A DNA stretch of 64,000 bases from Corynebacterium silvaticum (GCF_004382825.2 NZ_SDQO02000003.1:248001-312000); one strand, 5' to 3'. Positions 1 through 13,063 are shown, counted from the first letter of the stretch. Program-made: numbers and translations. Notes: generated from the letters alone by a model not told the origin.

Positions 1-43
1 ATATGAAGCTCGCTTCTTAGCAATCTCTTATTGAAGGATCACG

Positions 44-1276
44 ATGCGAAACTTTCCTCGTTCAGTTTCACGCATTGTTACGGCAGGGCTCGCCTCTGCG
101 GTACTCGCGGCAAGCCTCAGTGCTCCGGCCTCGGCAGCACCCGATACTCTATCCAATAAGCCGCTCACGGCAAGTCCCGGCCAGGCAGACACAGTAGGCG
201 AGCAAGCAACATGCGCCGCAAAACCGATTTTCTTCGGCTACTACCGCACCTGGCGCGATCAGGCCATTGAACTTAACGACGACGATAAATGGAAAGACAA
301 GCTCCACATCAAGCTGACCGATATTCCTGAACAGGTCAATATGGTCTCGCTGTTCCATGTGGAAGACAACCAGAAGAGCGATCACAGATTCTGGGAGACC
401 TTTGATGAGGACTATCATCCCACGCTCAAAGAACGCGGCACCAAGGTTGTTCGGACAATCGGCGCGCAGCTGTTGCTCAATAAGATCAAGGAGAAAGGCC
501 TCTACGGCCAGGCTAAAGAAGATGACTCCAAATACCGGGAGATAGCGCGCGATGTATATGAGGAGTACGTCGACAAGCATAATCTCGACGGGCTAGATGT
601 AGACATGGAGCTACATCACCTAGAGAAACGACTGAACCTCAAGTGGCAGCTACGCAAAATCATGGGAGCGTTCTCCGAGCTCATGGGCCCAAAAGCACCT
701 GCAAATGCGGGGAAAAAGCCGGGCGATGACAGATATAAATACCTCATCTATGACACCTTTGATGATGCACACCGGTCTCAGGTAGAGCTGGTTGCAGACT
801 TGGTGGATTATGTCCTCGCGCAGACCTATGACAAGGGGACAAAAGAGAGCATCGACCAGGTATGGAATGGCTTCCGCGACAAGATCAACTCGTGCCAGTT
901 CATGGCGGGTTACGCCCACCCGGAGGAAAATGACACCAATCGCTTCCTCACGGCAATCGGCGACGTCAACACGTCTGGCGCGATGCAAGTTGCAGAATGG
1001 AAGCCGAAGCTCGAAGCAGAAAAGGGCGGGACTTTCGCCTACGCCCTCGACAGGAACGGGCGCACCTACGACGGAGATGATTTCACCACTCTCAAACCCA
1101 CCGATTTTGCCTTTACCAAGCGAGCCATCGAGCTGACCACAGGCACATCACTAACAGACTTAGGAACATCTGCCGCCCATTTTACAAGAGCAGCACGCTC
1201 CCAGTCCGGGACCAGCAGTTTCCTTTCACAGTCCTTATTGTTTCCAACACTTAAAGGAGGACGGTATAGCAAATAA
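44..1276 (+). CDS. cp40: Secreted GH18 endoglycosidase, CP40/EndoE-like
   Basis: 410-residue secreted protein. The N-terminus is a Sec signal peptide (basic start, hydrophobic run, A-S-A-A near residues 29-32). The GH18 active-site signature DGLDVDME is at 182-189, so Glu189 is the expected acid/base. Known family: corynebacterial protease CP40, now understood as an endo-beta-N-acetylglucosaminidase that trims the IgG N-glycan; substrate here is inferred from resemblance. There is no LPXTG or membrane anchor, so it should be released. A GAAGGA ribosome-binding site precedes the ATG. It converges on hspR with only about 33 bp between the stops, and no clear terminator stem is visible there. 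High confidence in GH18 fold and secretion, good confidence in the CP40 identity. Confidence 0.88.
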   Translation: MRNFPRSVSRIVTAGLASAVLAASLSAPASAAPDTLSNKPLTASPGQADTVGEQATCAAKPIFFGYYRTWRDQAIELNDDDKWKDKLHIKLTDIPEQVNMVSLFHVEDNQKSDHRFWETFDEDYHPTLKERGTKVVRTIGAQLLLNKIKEKGLYGQAKEDDSKYREIARDVYEEYVDKHNLDGLDVDMELHHLEKRLNLKWQLRKIMGAFSELMGPKAPANAGKKPGDDRYKYLIYDTFDDAHRSQVELVADLVDYVLAQTYDKGTKESIDQVWNGFRDKINSCQFMAGYAHPEENDTNRFLTAIGDVNTSGAMQVAEWKPKLEAEKGGTFAYALDRNGRTYDGDDFTTLKPTDFAFTKRAIELTTGTSLTDLGTSAAHFTRAARSQSGTSSFLSQSLLFPTLKGGRYSK

Positions 1277-1309
1277 CACTACTAATCTCGTGGGCCTTTT
1301 TGTTGTCTG

Positions 1310-1714
1310 CTAGTGGGAACGCCTTCCTCTGCGCGGTTCCCACATCACAACCGCTGTAGAACGAGGAACGTGCACGATCTCCCCACGGGGGCGAGTGCCA
1401 TTTTGTTTTAACTGCTCCAGCTCTTCACGCGCGGCCGCGAGTTCGTCGTGAAGCCTCTTATTTTCCTTTTTAAGCTCGATGATCGCTTTAATGCCCGCCA
1501 GGTTCACGCCTTCTTCTTGACTCAAGCGCTGAACGGTACGCAATAGTTCCACGTCCGAGCGGGAGTATCTGCGCCCGCCGCCACGGGTACGCTGCGGGGT
1601 GACCAGGCCGAGCCGGTCATAAGTCCGCAGCGTCTGAGCGTGCATGCCAGATAGTTCAGCGGCCACGGAGATGACAAAGACCTCGCCAAATTCAGGGTTG
1701 CTCCTGCTTGCCAT
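1310..1714 (-). CDS. hspR: Heat-shock repressor HspR (MerR family)
   Basis: 134 residues. MerR-type winged helix-turn-helix at about 12-80 (VAAELSGMHAQTLRTYDRLG, then GGGRRYSRSDVELL) followed by a coiled-coil-like segment rich in K/E/L. HspR represses the dnaK operon by binding HAIR inverted repeats and uses DnaK as co-repressor (known for actinobacteria). It is the last gene of dnaK-grpE-dnaJ-hspR, starting about 20 bp after the dnaJ stop with a strong GGAGGAGGT Shine-Dalgarno. Matching HAIR-like repeats lie upstream of dnaK, consistent with autoregulation. Confidence 0.93.
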   Translation of the reverse strand: MASRSNPEFGEVFVISVAAELSGMHAQTLRTYDRLGLVTPQRTRGGGRRYSRSDVELLRTVQRLSQEEGVNLAGIKAIIELKKENKRLHDELAAAREELEQLKQNGTRPRGEIVHVPRSTAVVMWEPRRGRRSH

Positions 1715-1733
1715 CTTTTACACCTCCTCCGTG

Positions 1734-2924
1734 TTATTTTCCGGCCCAACCCGCACGCGGATCGAATCCGGAATTTTTCTCTGCCTGAGCATAGGACCTC
1801 AAAGCACTAGCCTGAGCGGCGTCGAGATTCTTGGGAACCTGCACCTGGACTTTGACCAACAGGTCACCGGCGCTACCGTCACGCTTAGGCACGCCTTTAC
1901 CGCGAACGCGCAGGACGCGACCATCGGGAGTGCCCGAAGGGATACGAACTCGAACCGGCACGTCTAGCGTGGGCACGGAGACCGTATCACCCAACGCGAG
2001 TTCCGCGAAAGACACCGGAACAGTTACTTCCAGATCGTCTCCGGAACGGGTGAACACTTTGTCATTACGTACGTGCACGGTAACAAAAAGGTCGCCGGCA
2101 GGCGTGCCATTCGGCCCTGCCTCACCCTGCCCAGCAAGCCGGACTTTCTGGCCGTCGATCACACCCACGGGGATACGCACGGTGATGGAGCGAGTCCGGC
2201 GTACCGTGCCCGTGCCGTTGCAATCAGGACATGGGTCTGTGATCTCCTTGCCCGTGCCACCGCAGTGCTTACACGGCGCGGAGAACCCAAACGCGCCTTT
2301 GTTTTCTGAAGTAAATCCCGTGCCGTTGCAATGCCTACACGTGGTAGGGGCACCGCTCTTAGCCCCCGAGCCATGGCAGGTAGAGCACGGCGCATCGCCC
2401 GTGAGCTGCACCGGGATTGTGGTTCCCTTTGCTGCTTCACGGAAATCCAGGGTTATTTGCGTTTCGACGTCCGCCCCCCGCGTCGGCCTAACTGTGCTGT
2501 GAGCACCACCGCCGCGGTTGAAAAGGCCACCGAAGATATCCCCAAGACCACCTTCTTGAGAGAAGCCTCCACCCGATCCAGATCGATTCCCGAAAATGTC
2601 TCCGAAGTCGAAGTTTTCCTGCGTCCGAAACCCGCCGGGGAATCCGGCGCCTCCGTTCTGCCCAAAACCACGCATACCGCCACTGGCGATCATGGCCTTA
2701 AACTCGTCGTATTCCTTGCGCTTGGATTCATCGCCAACCACGTCATAGGCCTCTGCGACCTGCTTAAAGCGGTCTTCAGCGGCTTTGTTACCGGGGTTGG
2801 AATCGGGGTGATTCTCGCGCGCCAGCTTGCGGTATGCCTTTTTAATCTCAGACTCTGTTGCCTTCGAAGAGACCCCTAGGTCAGCGTAATAGTCTTTTTC
2901 AGCCCATTCGTTTTTCACAGCCAT
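1734..2924 (-). CDS. dnaJ: Chaperone protein DnaJ (Hsp40)
   Basis: 396 residues from the ATG at 2924, chosen because AAGGAGGAGA lies just upstream and the J domain starts at once; the longer in-frame extension has no family similarity. The J domain contains the HPD motif (about residues 41-43). A Gly/Phe-rich linker follows, then four CxxCxGxG zinc-binding repeats ([32 protein letters not shown]) and the C-terminal substrate-binding domain. It stimulates DnaK ATPase and delivers unfolded clients. Full-length, with 162 bp separating it from grpE. Confidence 0.95.
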   Translation of the reverse strand: MAVKNEWAEKDYYADLGVSSKATESEIKKAYRKLARENHPDSNPGNKAAEDRFKQVAEAYDVVGDESKRKEYDEFKAMIASGGMRGFGQNGGAGFPGGFRTQENFDFGDIFGNRSGSGGGFSQEGGLGDIFGGLFNRGGGAHSTVRPTRGADVETQITLDFREAAKGTTIPVQLTGDAPCSTCHGSGAKSGAPTTCRHCNGTGFTSENKGAFGFSAPCKHCGGTGKEITDPCPDCNGTGTVRRTRSITVRIPVGVIDGQKVRLAGQGEAGPNGTPAGDLFVTVHVRNDKVFTRSGDDLEVTVPVSFAELALGDTVSVPTLDVPVRVRIPSGTPDGRVLRVRGKGVPKRDGSAGDLLVKVQVQVPKNLDAAQASALRSYAQAEKNSGFDPRAGWAGK

Positions 2925-3086
2925 TGGGCATCTCCTCCTTTCGGGAACATCGTCTGAGACTGCGCTCTTCCGAGTCCGTGGGTTTAACGGGTTTCTTGTT
3001 TTCGTGCACAAAGGGCGCGGAAGGATTCTCGTGTGGAAAAGCCCCGCGCCCTTGTGTGTACTTTCATCGTTCTGCGGGTGATGATA

Positions 3087-3727
3087 CTACTCAGCAGACT
3101 CCGCAGGGTCAGCGATGATCACCATCGCAGTACGGAGCAGCCGGTCGCCCATCTGGTAGCCGCGGCGTAGAACCGTCCCCAGAACTTTCTCATCGCCAGA
3201 TGAGAGGTCCTGAACTGCCTCGTGGCGCTCAGCGTCAAAGGCATCGCCTTCCTCGCCAAACGGGGTGACCTTCAGGCCTTCGACCACACCGACAAACTTG
3301 TCACGGAAAGCTTTCAGTGGGCCTTCTTCAAGGTCACCGTGCTTCTCAGCAAGGTCAAGATCGTCGAGGATCGGAAGCAGCTGAGTCATCACCTGTGCCT
3401 TAGCCGCCTCTACTCCAACCTGACGCTCGCGCTCGGTACGACGACGGTAGTTCGCGTACTCTGCGCTCACGCGCTGTAGGTCCTCGGTCCTCTCGGCGAG
3501 TTGCTCTTCCAGGGTAGGCTCAGCAGCCTGCTCGGCTACCTCAGCGTCAATAGCAGCAAGGGCTTCTTCGAGCTCGGCTTCCACCGTAGGGTCGATGTCC
3601 GACTCAACGTTCCCCTGATCCGCACGCTCCGCTTCCTCGGCAGCAGCCTCTGCACGCTCTGCCGACGTTGTCTCTGGATCTGTGTGTTCGGGATCGCCCG
3701 GGTTATCGGGCATACCGTGGGATTGGG

Positions 3728-3731
<4 letters not shown>
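3087..3731 (-). CDS. grpE: Nucleotide exchange factor GrpE
   Basis: 214 residues. A long acidic Glu/Ala-rich N-terminus (about 1-80) precedes the typical GrpE coiled coil ([17 protein letters not shown]) and the C-terminal beta domain with [15 protein letters not shown] and [12 protein letters not shown]. It releases ADP from DnaK. The GTG start overlaps the dnaK stop (GTGA), which indicates translational coupling; an in-frame ATG lies 18 bases further in. Second gene of the heat-shock operon. Confidence 0.94.
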
Positions 3732-5560
<1,829 letters not shown>

Positions 5561-5609
5561 GTGATGTCCTCCTGAGTGTTTGGTTTTATCTTTAACGTTT
5601 TTACTTAAA

Positions 5610-5747
5610 GTTGACTGACTCTGACTCAATCTTACTGGACCGTCCAACTATAAGTGAAGAACTTACCAGATACCTTGAGCGCCTGTCACTCAACCTGACA
5701 CTATGCATAACGGCGCTATCCCCAAAGTTGTTCCCACAAGACTCAAC
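5610..5747 (-). promoter_or_regulatory. dnaK leader with HAIR-like HspR operators
   Basis: The HAIR consensus is CTTGAGT-N7-ACTCAAG. Three 7-7-7 arrangements are visible: 5610-5630 (GTTGACT-N7-ACTCAAT), 5674-5694 (CTTGAGC-N7-ACTCAAC, the best) and a weak one at 5727-5747 (GTTGTTC-N7-ACTCAAC). They lie upstream of dnaK, as expected for HspR control with hspR in the same operon. Exact -35/-10 boxes are not assigned with confidence; TATAGT (complement of 5647-5652) is a possible -10. Confidence 0.75.
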
Positions 5748-5800
5748 TTTTTTAAAAATTCCCCATTCCCGCAGTTCACCCCCTCATGACAAAAGCCACG

Positions 5801-5847
5801 AAAAGCCCGCGGCGAGCGCCTTCTCCTACAAAGCACTCACCACGGGC
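5801..5847 (-). terminator. Intrinsic terminator of the pilus operon
   Basis: On the minus strand a 15-bp stem (GCCCGTGGTGAGTGC pairing with GCGCTCGCCGCGGGC, with G-U pairs) is followed directly by TTTT. It lies about 25 bp after the last stop codon of the spaC region. Confidence 0.8.
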
Positions 5848-5870
5848 CGCTCTCAATGCGCTAGCTCAAG

Positions 5871-8800
5871 CTATTCGTTGCGACGTCGCCAAGCATAAAT
5901 ACCGCCGGCGAGAAGCAGAAGAACAACCGGAATGATCGTAAAGAGCTTGCGACCGCCACGACCAGTCAGCGGCAACTCACCCGTTTTCACGTTGGCCACC
6001 TGAATCACCCACGCGCTCGTCTGATCACTGTCATCCTTACGGCTCACACTGATCAGACCCGAGTCGCTGGCCTGTGGATCAAGAGTAAACCGCAGATCGC
6101 CCGCCTGATCTCCCGTGGGTACCACGTTGAAGCGCCAGGCCTGCGGAAGCAGCTGCGAATCCTCACCAGGAGTAGTCTCTACGAGGTAATAGCTGCCAGG
6201 GGCAAGAGAGAGGACGCTGTGCCTCGGGGACAATGTCAGTGAACAACGGCTCGCCGGTAGGATGGTCGCCTTCCGCACGGAAAATCGAGAACCTCGACCC
6301 ATTCAGCGGAGCTCCCTGCGCGTCCACCTTTTCAATGAAAATCGAACCCTCGGTGCGATACAGGCTGTTGATATAGATTAATGTCTCCACCCTGTTGCTC
6401 ATTGAGCTCAACTTCTTTACCAGAACTAATCGGCGTGCGCTTCGCCTTAGCGATCTGCTCCTCAAGAGACTCAGGTGCTTGCTCCGTCGGAGTAGCCTCA
6501 AACAACTGGGTGGTGCTCTGCTCCAGGCGCAGTCCCTTGCTGGCCAACAAAGCCTGTTGCTCTTCGGTCAACTGCTCCGAGATCCAGCAGCGCGTACCAA
6601 TAGGGACACCTGGGGCAACCCAACTCTGGCCATGCCGAATATCAAAGGTTCCACGGACAGTCTGCGAACCAGTAGGCGACGAGGCCCCGGCGCGGAAGGC
6701 TTCCGGCACCGGCTGCGTGGGCAGCAGCGGCAGATCACAGCGATAGGTGAAGCGGAATTGAGGGTTCTCACCCAAGACGTCTTGCGGTCCCTCAAGGTGC
6801 TTCTGCACCGCAAAGACCATGGTGTCCATCCAATAGCTATTTTCAAACACCACGTCTGTGACGTTATCCGTTTGCAGATCCACCGGCTTGATAGTGATCG
6901 ACTCCGGCTTGTCCAAGAAGACCTGCCCGTTTCGGGATGCATAGGCACGATGCACCGACTGCACACTATCCGCGAACTCGGCGGGAACCTTGTCAGAGGT
7001 GTCCTCTGTAAGTTCACACTCCACGGAGACCGGAAGTTGTTTGCCGTCTGTGCCCAGGATCTCTACCGGTTTTCCGTCAGCCGGAACCCTGAGGGAGCCT
7101 TGATGTATCTGCTTTGTCAGCGGATCCTCACACCGCCAGGACACACCAAAGGTCTCTTTGTTGGTGAGGTACTGGTTAACGTTGCCCTCCTGGTTGCCCA
7201 CGTACTTTGTGGCCACGCGCAGCTGCGCACGCTTGCGCGCGTAGTCATTGACCACCGTCACATTTTGGGTGGAATCGGGTTCGCCGGCGATCTTGAACGT
7301 ACCGGTGGCCCCGGCTTTGTCCGTAAGAGGGGACTCCAGCGTTGCGCCGTCAAAGGAAACATTCACGTCTGCGTCATAGCGGTTGATCTGTTCCTCGGTA
7401 ATCAGGCAGGTCCATCCCACCGGAACCTCCACAGCCGATTGCTCCGGCGCATTTGGCGTAGTAAACAGCCCGTTTCCGGCTCCTCGGATAGTTCGCTGTG
7501 CCGTGATTGTGCGCTCGCCACGCGGATCTTTGCAGGCCAGGTTAAACACAAAGTCCTCGTCGGAGGCCAAACTTGGCCCGTCTCCCGTGAGCTGCTTAGT
7601 CAACTGCACTTTAAGCCGGTCTGCGGTATAGGAATTCCACAGAACAAGCGTTCCTTGGAAGTTCGGATCTGTGGCGCTGGCGTTCTCAGACTCGCGGATC
7701 TTCATCACCGCGGAGTCCTGTCCTTGGGTATTCTCGCAGTTTTCCGCCAAGGTGCACGAGGTCTCGGTTCCGTTGCCGTCTTGGTCTGCGGTCACCGCCC
7801 AGGTTAGAGCTAGCTTGTGGTTAGCCAGCTGCGCGGTGTCCAGGTTCTCCGATACCCGGCACTCGGTGCCGACGGGGAGGTTATCTATCTTGTGTTCGCC
7901 TCCCAGCTCAAAGCGGGCGATGTTCATGGTTCCCGTGCGGATCACCTGACCGTGATAGGTACAGGTGTAGGAGAGATCGAATTTCCGATCTTTACTGACC
8001 ACGTTGATGCCGTCTCCGCCTACCTTTTTGCGCAGGTTGAAACTTCCGGTCTTGACCTTGTAGTTATTGGTCACGGTGCCTGTGGTGCTACCTGCGACGT
8101 TATCCACAACGATGGTGTCCGTCTTTGCGCCATCCATGCGCCCGGCCCCCTCAATACTGAGGGTAGGACCTTCCAATCCGTCAATCTCTACCGTGTTCTC
8201 GGTAAAAGTACATGAGGCATTCACGGGGACTTCCGCTTCTATGGGTTCTCCCCTGCCCACTTGCGCCGTGCTTTGAAGCAGCTCCTTGCCACCGCGACTA
8301 CAGGTGTAGGTGAATTGGAACTTAGTATCCGCAAAAAGCCCCTGAATGATGTCCTCGGGAACGGGCTGACCATTGCCTTGATACGTCGCGCTGACCTTCT
8401 TATTCAGGGTCAACTTTGCCATGGCGGGCTTGTACTCATTGCGGACATCGATAGTGGCTGCTTGCCCCACCTCCGGCATAGTAAACGTCATTACTTTGCC
8501 GGTCACGCTCTTCTCGACGCCCTCCATGGACGTCGTCTCAACGACCTCTTGCGAGTGCTGCATGTTGTTCTCCGTCAACGTACATTCAGCGCCGACTTTG
8601 ATCCCGCTGATCACTTCTTCTGCCTCGGCGCCGAGGGAGAAGTTCTTGGTGGTGCCATCAGTACACGTCAGCCCAAAGCTAAAGGTCTTGGGGACGTAGT
8701 TGTCTAGATCGTCCACTCCCTCCTTCAGCACAGCGACCTTCTTGGATACGGTGAGATCACCGTTCCGGGTAGAAAATACGTTCTTGATGTCTACCGACGT

Positions 8801-11422
8801 TCCCGCTTGCGACTCCACAGCGGCCACGTTGGTGCTAAATTTCTTATCCAGTTCCACACCGTCTGGGACGTCATAATCCTCCGTGAGGGAACATTGCGTT
8901 CCCACGGGGAAGGTCCCCAGGGTTTTCGTTTCTCCATCAGCCAACGTGACTTCGACAGAACGCGGGGAGTCCTCAGCAGGGACAACGCACTGCGCTTTGA
9001 CGGTGAAGGAAGCAAGCATAAGCTCCGCGCGCTTTGTTACGTCCAACACCTCTGTCGCATCGACGGATTTTTTAATCGTGATGGGTCCTTGGTCCCTCAC
9101 AAACTCGTTGGTCATCAACGCCTTACGCGGCGTTTGGCTAGCCGGCCCGACCACAACATTCGTATCAGCGGCCTTGTTCACCGTCGCGTTTTCCACCGCA
9201 ACGTCGCGCTCGCTCACGGTGCAGGTAGAGGCTACCGGCGCGCCGTCGATACGCACAGCCTGACCGCCCACGATCTTGATGCCCTCTTTTCGGAAGACTT
9301 CCACACCTTCCCTACGGCAGACCGCGTCAAAGATGAACTCGCGTTCGCGCCCCAGTTCAGCGTCTTTTCCGCTTACTTTCTTCTCGATGAGGATCGCGCC
9401 AAGCTTTGGCTCGTAGTTATTGACAGCTTTGGTCTGCGGATCAACAGCGGTATCGGGGTTCAGCCAGAAGTAGTTGCCCTGGCAATTCTTCAGGTCAGAG
9501 GTGCCGTCTCCTGCATTGACGCAGACATTTGATTGCCAAGAAGGCTTGAGGTCATACCCCTCAATGGCGATGGGGTTCGTCGAGGTGCCTTCCTCGATGA
9601 AGGCACACTCGGTGCCAACGGGCAGCGGACCAATAGTGGCCTCGCCGTCGAGCGGGATAGTGGTCACGCCATTTGCCACGTACAACGGCTGTGCGCTGCC
9701 ACCGGTTTCTGGGCGTTGATCACGATCAGGAATATAACGGCATGTGTATTTCACCGGATAGTTCTTTGGTAGCAGCGAAGCCGGGATCTTCTCACGATTA
9801 ACTATCTGCTTAGAGAGCTTGAACGTCCGTGTGACCGGCTCGTACGTATTTGTGGCTACCGCCGAAACCCGGCCGTTGTCGTCGTAAGCTTTCTTTCCCA
9901 CAACGAATTCAACCTTGCGGTCGTTTGCGCTTGTCGACGCCACGTTATCGGTCGCCCACGTCGTCTTTAACGTATACAGCCTCTCATCGACCTGCGGCTG
10001 TGCTTCTTCCACCACGCACTTAGTGCCAAGTGGCAGGTTACCAATTTGCCGGCGGTCGCCAGAGAACAGGCCTTTCTCCTCTTTCTTTGCCACTTCCTTG
10101 CCCTGATACGTACAGGTGTAGCTGAGGTCGAAGGTCCGCCCGTTGACCGTGGGCGACAACACCGAATTAGGAGTGACCACGTCCTTACCTATCTCCACCG
10201 GCACCTTGGGCACGTTGGAGAAGGTACAGGAGATGATTTTCGCCGGGTCGAGGGTTAGTTCCACACCATTTGTGATGGCAGACGTTTGTACTTTCTGAGG
10301 TTGGCCGCCTGCTTGGAAGGCTTGGCAGGTGACGGCCTTGTCGCCTTCTGTAAGTAACTGGAATTTTTCCTGTTGCTTCTCAATGACCTTTACCTTTGGG
10401 TTACCGTGACTGAAATCTGACACGGCAACAGCAGCCACGCCCCTGGCGTTGGTAACAAGGTCTTTCTTCTCCGCGGATCCGCTTTCTAAATCAAAATGCC
10501 AATCCGCTCCTGGTTCGATGAACATGCCATCCCCGTCCACAATTTCTTTGTTCACCAAAAGACATCCGGTGACAAAATTCTTTTGAAGCTCAGATGGAAG
10601 AGTCGCGTAATCAGGAGAGATGATCACTTTGTTAGGATCTGGTGCGATCATCTTCAGCATCTGTTGCGAGGTGTAGTACCCAACAACTTCCCAATATGTT
10701 GCATACCCATCGTAGTAACGCGGAGCACGAATCTCTTGCGGAGTCTGATCCTGAATAGCAGCGCCCACTCCAATGGGAATGAACTGCGTTTTATTCTTTA
10801 TAAACCTCTCTTTTTGTTTTACCGCGTTGTCGATTTCTGAAACCTCAGTGGTGTTGCCCTGATAGTTCTTACCGTTGCTATCAAAAGTTGGCTTTCCGTC
10901 GGTGATGAAGTAAACGGTGTCGTAATGAGTACCAGCTTCAATGTCGTCTGCGACCTGCTTCATGCCCTGTTCCCAGTTGGTGGCGCCAAACGTGTTACCG
11001 GGAAGGAAAAGTGAGTCGATCCGTTCTCTAAATTTCTTCACCTGCTCGGGATCGCGCAAGGACATCGACTTCAGGTTCTGATTGCCCTCACCATAGGCAG
11101 GAGCTGCGGTGGCAAAGGTATAGAGGCTAAACGTGTACGGTGCCCCTTCCAGGGACTTCACCATTTCCCGCAGCGTCTTCTTCTGATTCTCAAGGTCTGC
11201 TGGGCTCAAAGAGTTGGAAAGGTCCACGACAAAAGCAACAGAGGCCCCGCACTTATTAAGGTCCAGATCGGGCTGGGGTTGCACCGGTGCTGGCTGAGCT
11301 TGCGCCGTAGGCTCCGAGCTCAGCGGAAAGGTCAGGGCTGCAACCGTGATCGCTAATACGGCTGCGGCTGCCAGCATGTGGCGAGTCAACCACCGGAGCT
11401 GGTTTTTCACGCTAACGATCAT
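5871..11422 (-). pseudogene. spaC: SpaC-like giant pilus tip adhesin, split by two frameshifts
   Basis: Open frame from ATG 11422 for 1696 residues to a stop at 6332; the coding signal then continues in two other frames to 5871. The N-terminus has a signal peptide and a von Willebrand A domain with a MIDAS motif D-L-S-N-S at residues 67-71. Then come many modules of about 110 residues with a recurring core (YTC, LPVGTxC, xVxE), typical of SpaC-type adhesins. The distal piece ends with the sorting signal LPLTG, a hydrophobic segment and RRRNE. Lesion 1 (near 6371-6375): two extra bases, e.g. one TA, restore DINLYINSLYRTEGS. Lesion 2 at (AG)4, 6205-6212: one extra AG restores PEAQRPLSLAPGSYYLVE. 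Repaired length would be 1851 residues, close to SpaC of C. diphtheriae. As read, the product lacks its cell-wall anchor and would be secreted. Sequencing error, decay and phase variation are all possible. Confidence 0.85.
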
Positions 11423-11424
11423 GA

Positions 11425-12192
11425 TTACTCATCGTCTCCTCGGTTGTTCTTCTTATTCCACATCACGGCACCAAATCCCAGGGCGGCTAGGATAAGGCCC
11501 ACGAGTGCAACACCTAGGACTGATGCACCCGTCCTCGCCAGAAATGAGCCTTTTGGCTTTTGTTTCTCCTGTTTGTCCGGCTGCGGGTTTGGTGTAGACG
11601 GAGTAGGAGTAGCTGGCTGCGGCGTCTTCGGAGGAAGCGGCGGAAGTGTTGAGTCCCACCACGGCACCGTCGGATCGCTAGGTTCTTTGTGTTTGGGTTT
11701 GGGATGAACCAGGAGATCGTAGTTCCATGCGCCGGTCTCGGCTGAGGATGGCAGTGGAACAATAAAAGGCTCAAACCCTCGGTCGGACCCTGCGACGGGT
11801 TGGACCTTATATAAGCCGATGGGCAGGGCGTCGAATCGCACTCGGCCCGCGTTATCGGTCTTCGCCTGCCACGACTGAGACTCCGGCTGCTGGAGAGCCT
11901 CTACGACGGACAGCTTGGATGCTGCCAGCCAACCTTCTTGAGTGGTCAGGTCGATTCCGCTTATACGAGCAATACGCACGGGTATGCCGGATAGCGTGCC
12001 ACTCGCGGCCGGAGAATTTTTAAATTCAATGCTCAGGCTTGCGCTACGACCCGGATCGATGGTTGCTGCTTGGACAGAGTCCACAGACACGGCGGGGCGA
12101 GCAAAAGCTATCGGCGAGGGGCATACGATTGCTATGCCCATCGCAGCAACCACGGCCAGCCGTATGCGCACCAGTTTATTTTGTTTCACCAT
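11425..12192 (-). CDS. spaB: SpaB-like minor/base pilin (LARTG anchored)
   Basis: 255 residues. Signal peptide (about 1-31, ending AFA-R), one pilin-type beta domain with the pilin-like motif NYDLLVHPK (Lys165 candidate for isopeptide linkage), a Pro-rich stalk at 170-205, the sorting signal LARTG at 218-222, a hydrophobic segment and a charged tail. Size and position between the sortase and the giant adhesin match SpaB, the wall-proximal pilin of the SpaA-type cluster. It starts 5 bp after the sortase stop and ends 3 bp before spaC. The LARTG variant of LPXTG is unusual but within sortase tolerance. Confidence 0.82.
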   Translation of the reverse strand: MVKQNKLVRIRLAVVAAMGIAIVCPSPIAFARPAVSVDSVQAATIDPGRSASLSIEFKNSPAASGTLSGIPVRIARISGIDLTTQEGWLAASKLSVVEALQQPESQSWQAKTDNAGRVRFDALPIGLYKVQPVAGSDRGFEPFIVPLPSSAETGAWNYDLLVHPKPKHKEPSDPTVPWWDSTLPPLPPKTPQPATPTPSTPNPQPDKQEKQKPKGSFLARTGASVLGVALVGLILAALGFGAVMWNKKNNRGDDE

Positions 12193-12196
12193 TAGC

Positions 12197-13063
12197 TTAA
12201 GCTTTCTCGTTTTCTTTATTTCCAGATCGTCTGCGCAGGTAAATCCCTACAACCACAGCCAGGATCGCCAGCGCGGCAAGGATTCTCCACAGCATCCAGG
12301 TTTCCCATCTGCTAGCCGTCTGCGGCAGGCTGTGTTCCTCTGTCTCCACGCGTTCCGCGTGCACAAGTAACCGATGGGTGTTAATCGCGTAGGGGGTGCA
12401 CGTAATCAGGGTGAGGAGATCTTTTTCGTTTTGTGCTCTTAAACTCTCTATCTCCTGCGGAAGCACAACTTCTGTGTTGGTCACTTTGTAGGTGAGGACT
12501 TTGCCCACGGTGTCCACGTACACCATGTCCCCCACCTGCACTTTTTCCAGGTGATCAAACATCGTGGCTTCTGCCAGCCCTGAGTGTCCTGTGATCACCG
12601 CATGGGTGTTGGGGCCGCCCACAGGCAACGATGATCCGTAGATATGCCCCAACCCCTTGTCCAGAATTTCATCGTCTGTCCCGTGAAAGACCGGAAGAGT
12701 GGTTGCGATTGAGGGAATAGAAACCACCGACATAACTGCGTCGTCTGTGCCCGGCGCGTTGAGCTGAGCTAGATACTCGCGATACAACCCGCTGTCTTTA
12801 GAGACTCGGGACAGCCACGGGTCCAATATCGGAATATGGGCTAGGCGTTCGTTATAACTCTGATCTTGGGCAATCCAGCGTTCCCTATCCGCATCAGACA
12901 TGTCTTTATGCGAATCGACATATTTTTGAGCCTCCCGTGCATGGAATGCGTTGTATATGTACGCTGCGGCTACTGGGTAGAGGAGAGTGATCACACCTAC
13001 GATCACCAGGACTAGAGAAATCATGACAGGTTTGTTTGACGTTCTGCTTAGGCTTGCCCTCAT
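12197..13063 (-). CDS. srtA: Class C (pilin-polymerising) sortase
   Basis: 288 residues from ATG 13063, preferred over an upstream GTG because AAGG lies 8 bases upstream. It has an N-terminal membrane helix, the class C lid motif DPW (residues 81-83), catalytic His160 in TGHSG, Cys222 in TLITCTPY and Arg231 in NTHRLL, and a C-terminal membrane helix with a basic tail. It joins Spa pilins through isopeptide bonds and passes them to the wall. In C. diphtheriae the order is spaA-srtA-spaB-spaC; here spaA is absent upstream. The symbol follows that position, not proof of orthology. Confidence 0.88.
   Translation of the reverse strand: MRASLSRTSNKPVMISLVLVIVGVITLLYPVAAAYIYNAFHAREAQKYVDSHKDMSDADRERWIAQDQSYNERLAHIPILDPWLSRVSKDSGLYREYLAQLNAPGTDDAVMSVVSIPSIATTLPVFHGTDDEILDKGLGHIYGSSLPVGGPNTHAVITGHSGLAEATMFDHLEKVQVGDMVYVDTVGKVLTYKVTNTEVVLPQEIESLRAQNEKDLLTLITCTPYAINTHRLLVHAERVETEEHSLPQTASRWETWMLWRILAALAILAVVVGIYLRRRSGNKENEKA

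Noticed and set aside
149..580. 143-codon ORF antisense to the CP40-like gene
   Set aside because: Shadow frame; the secreted GH18 protein is clearly encoded on the plus strand.
6395..7807. 470-codon open frame antisense to spaC
   Set aside because: Antisense shadow of the repetitive spaC coding sequence; no domain, no initiation signal.
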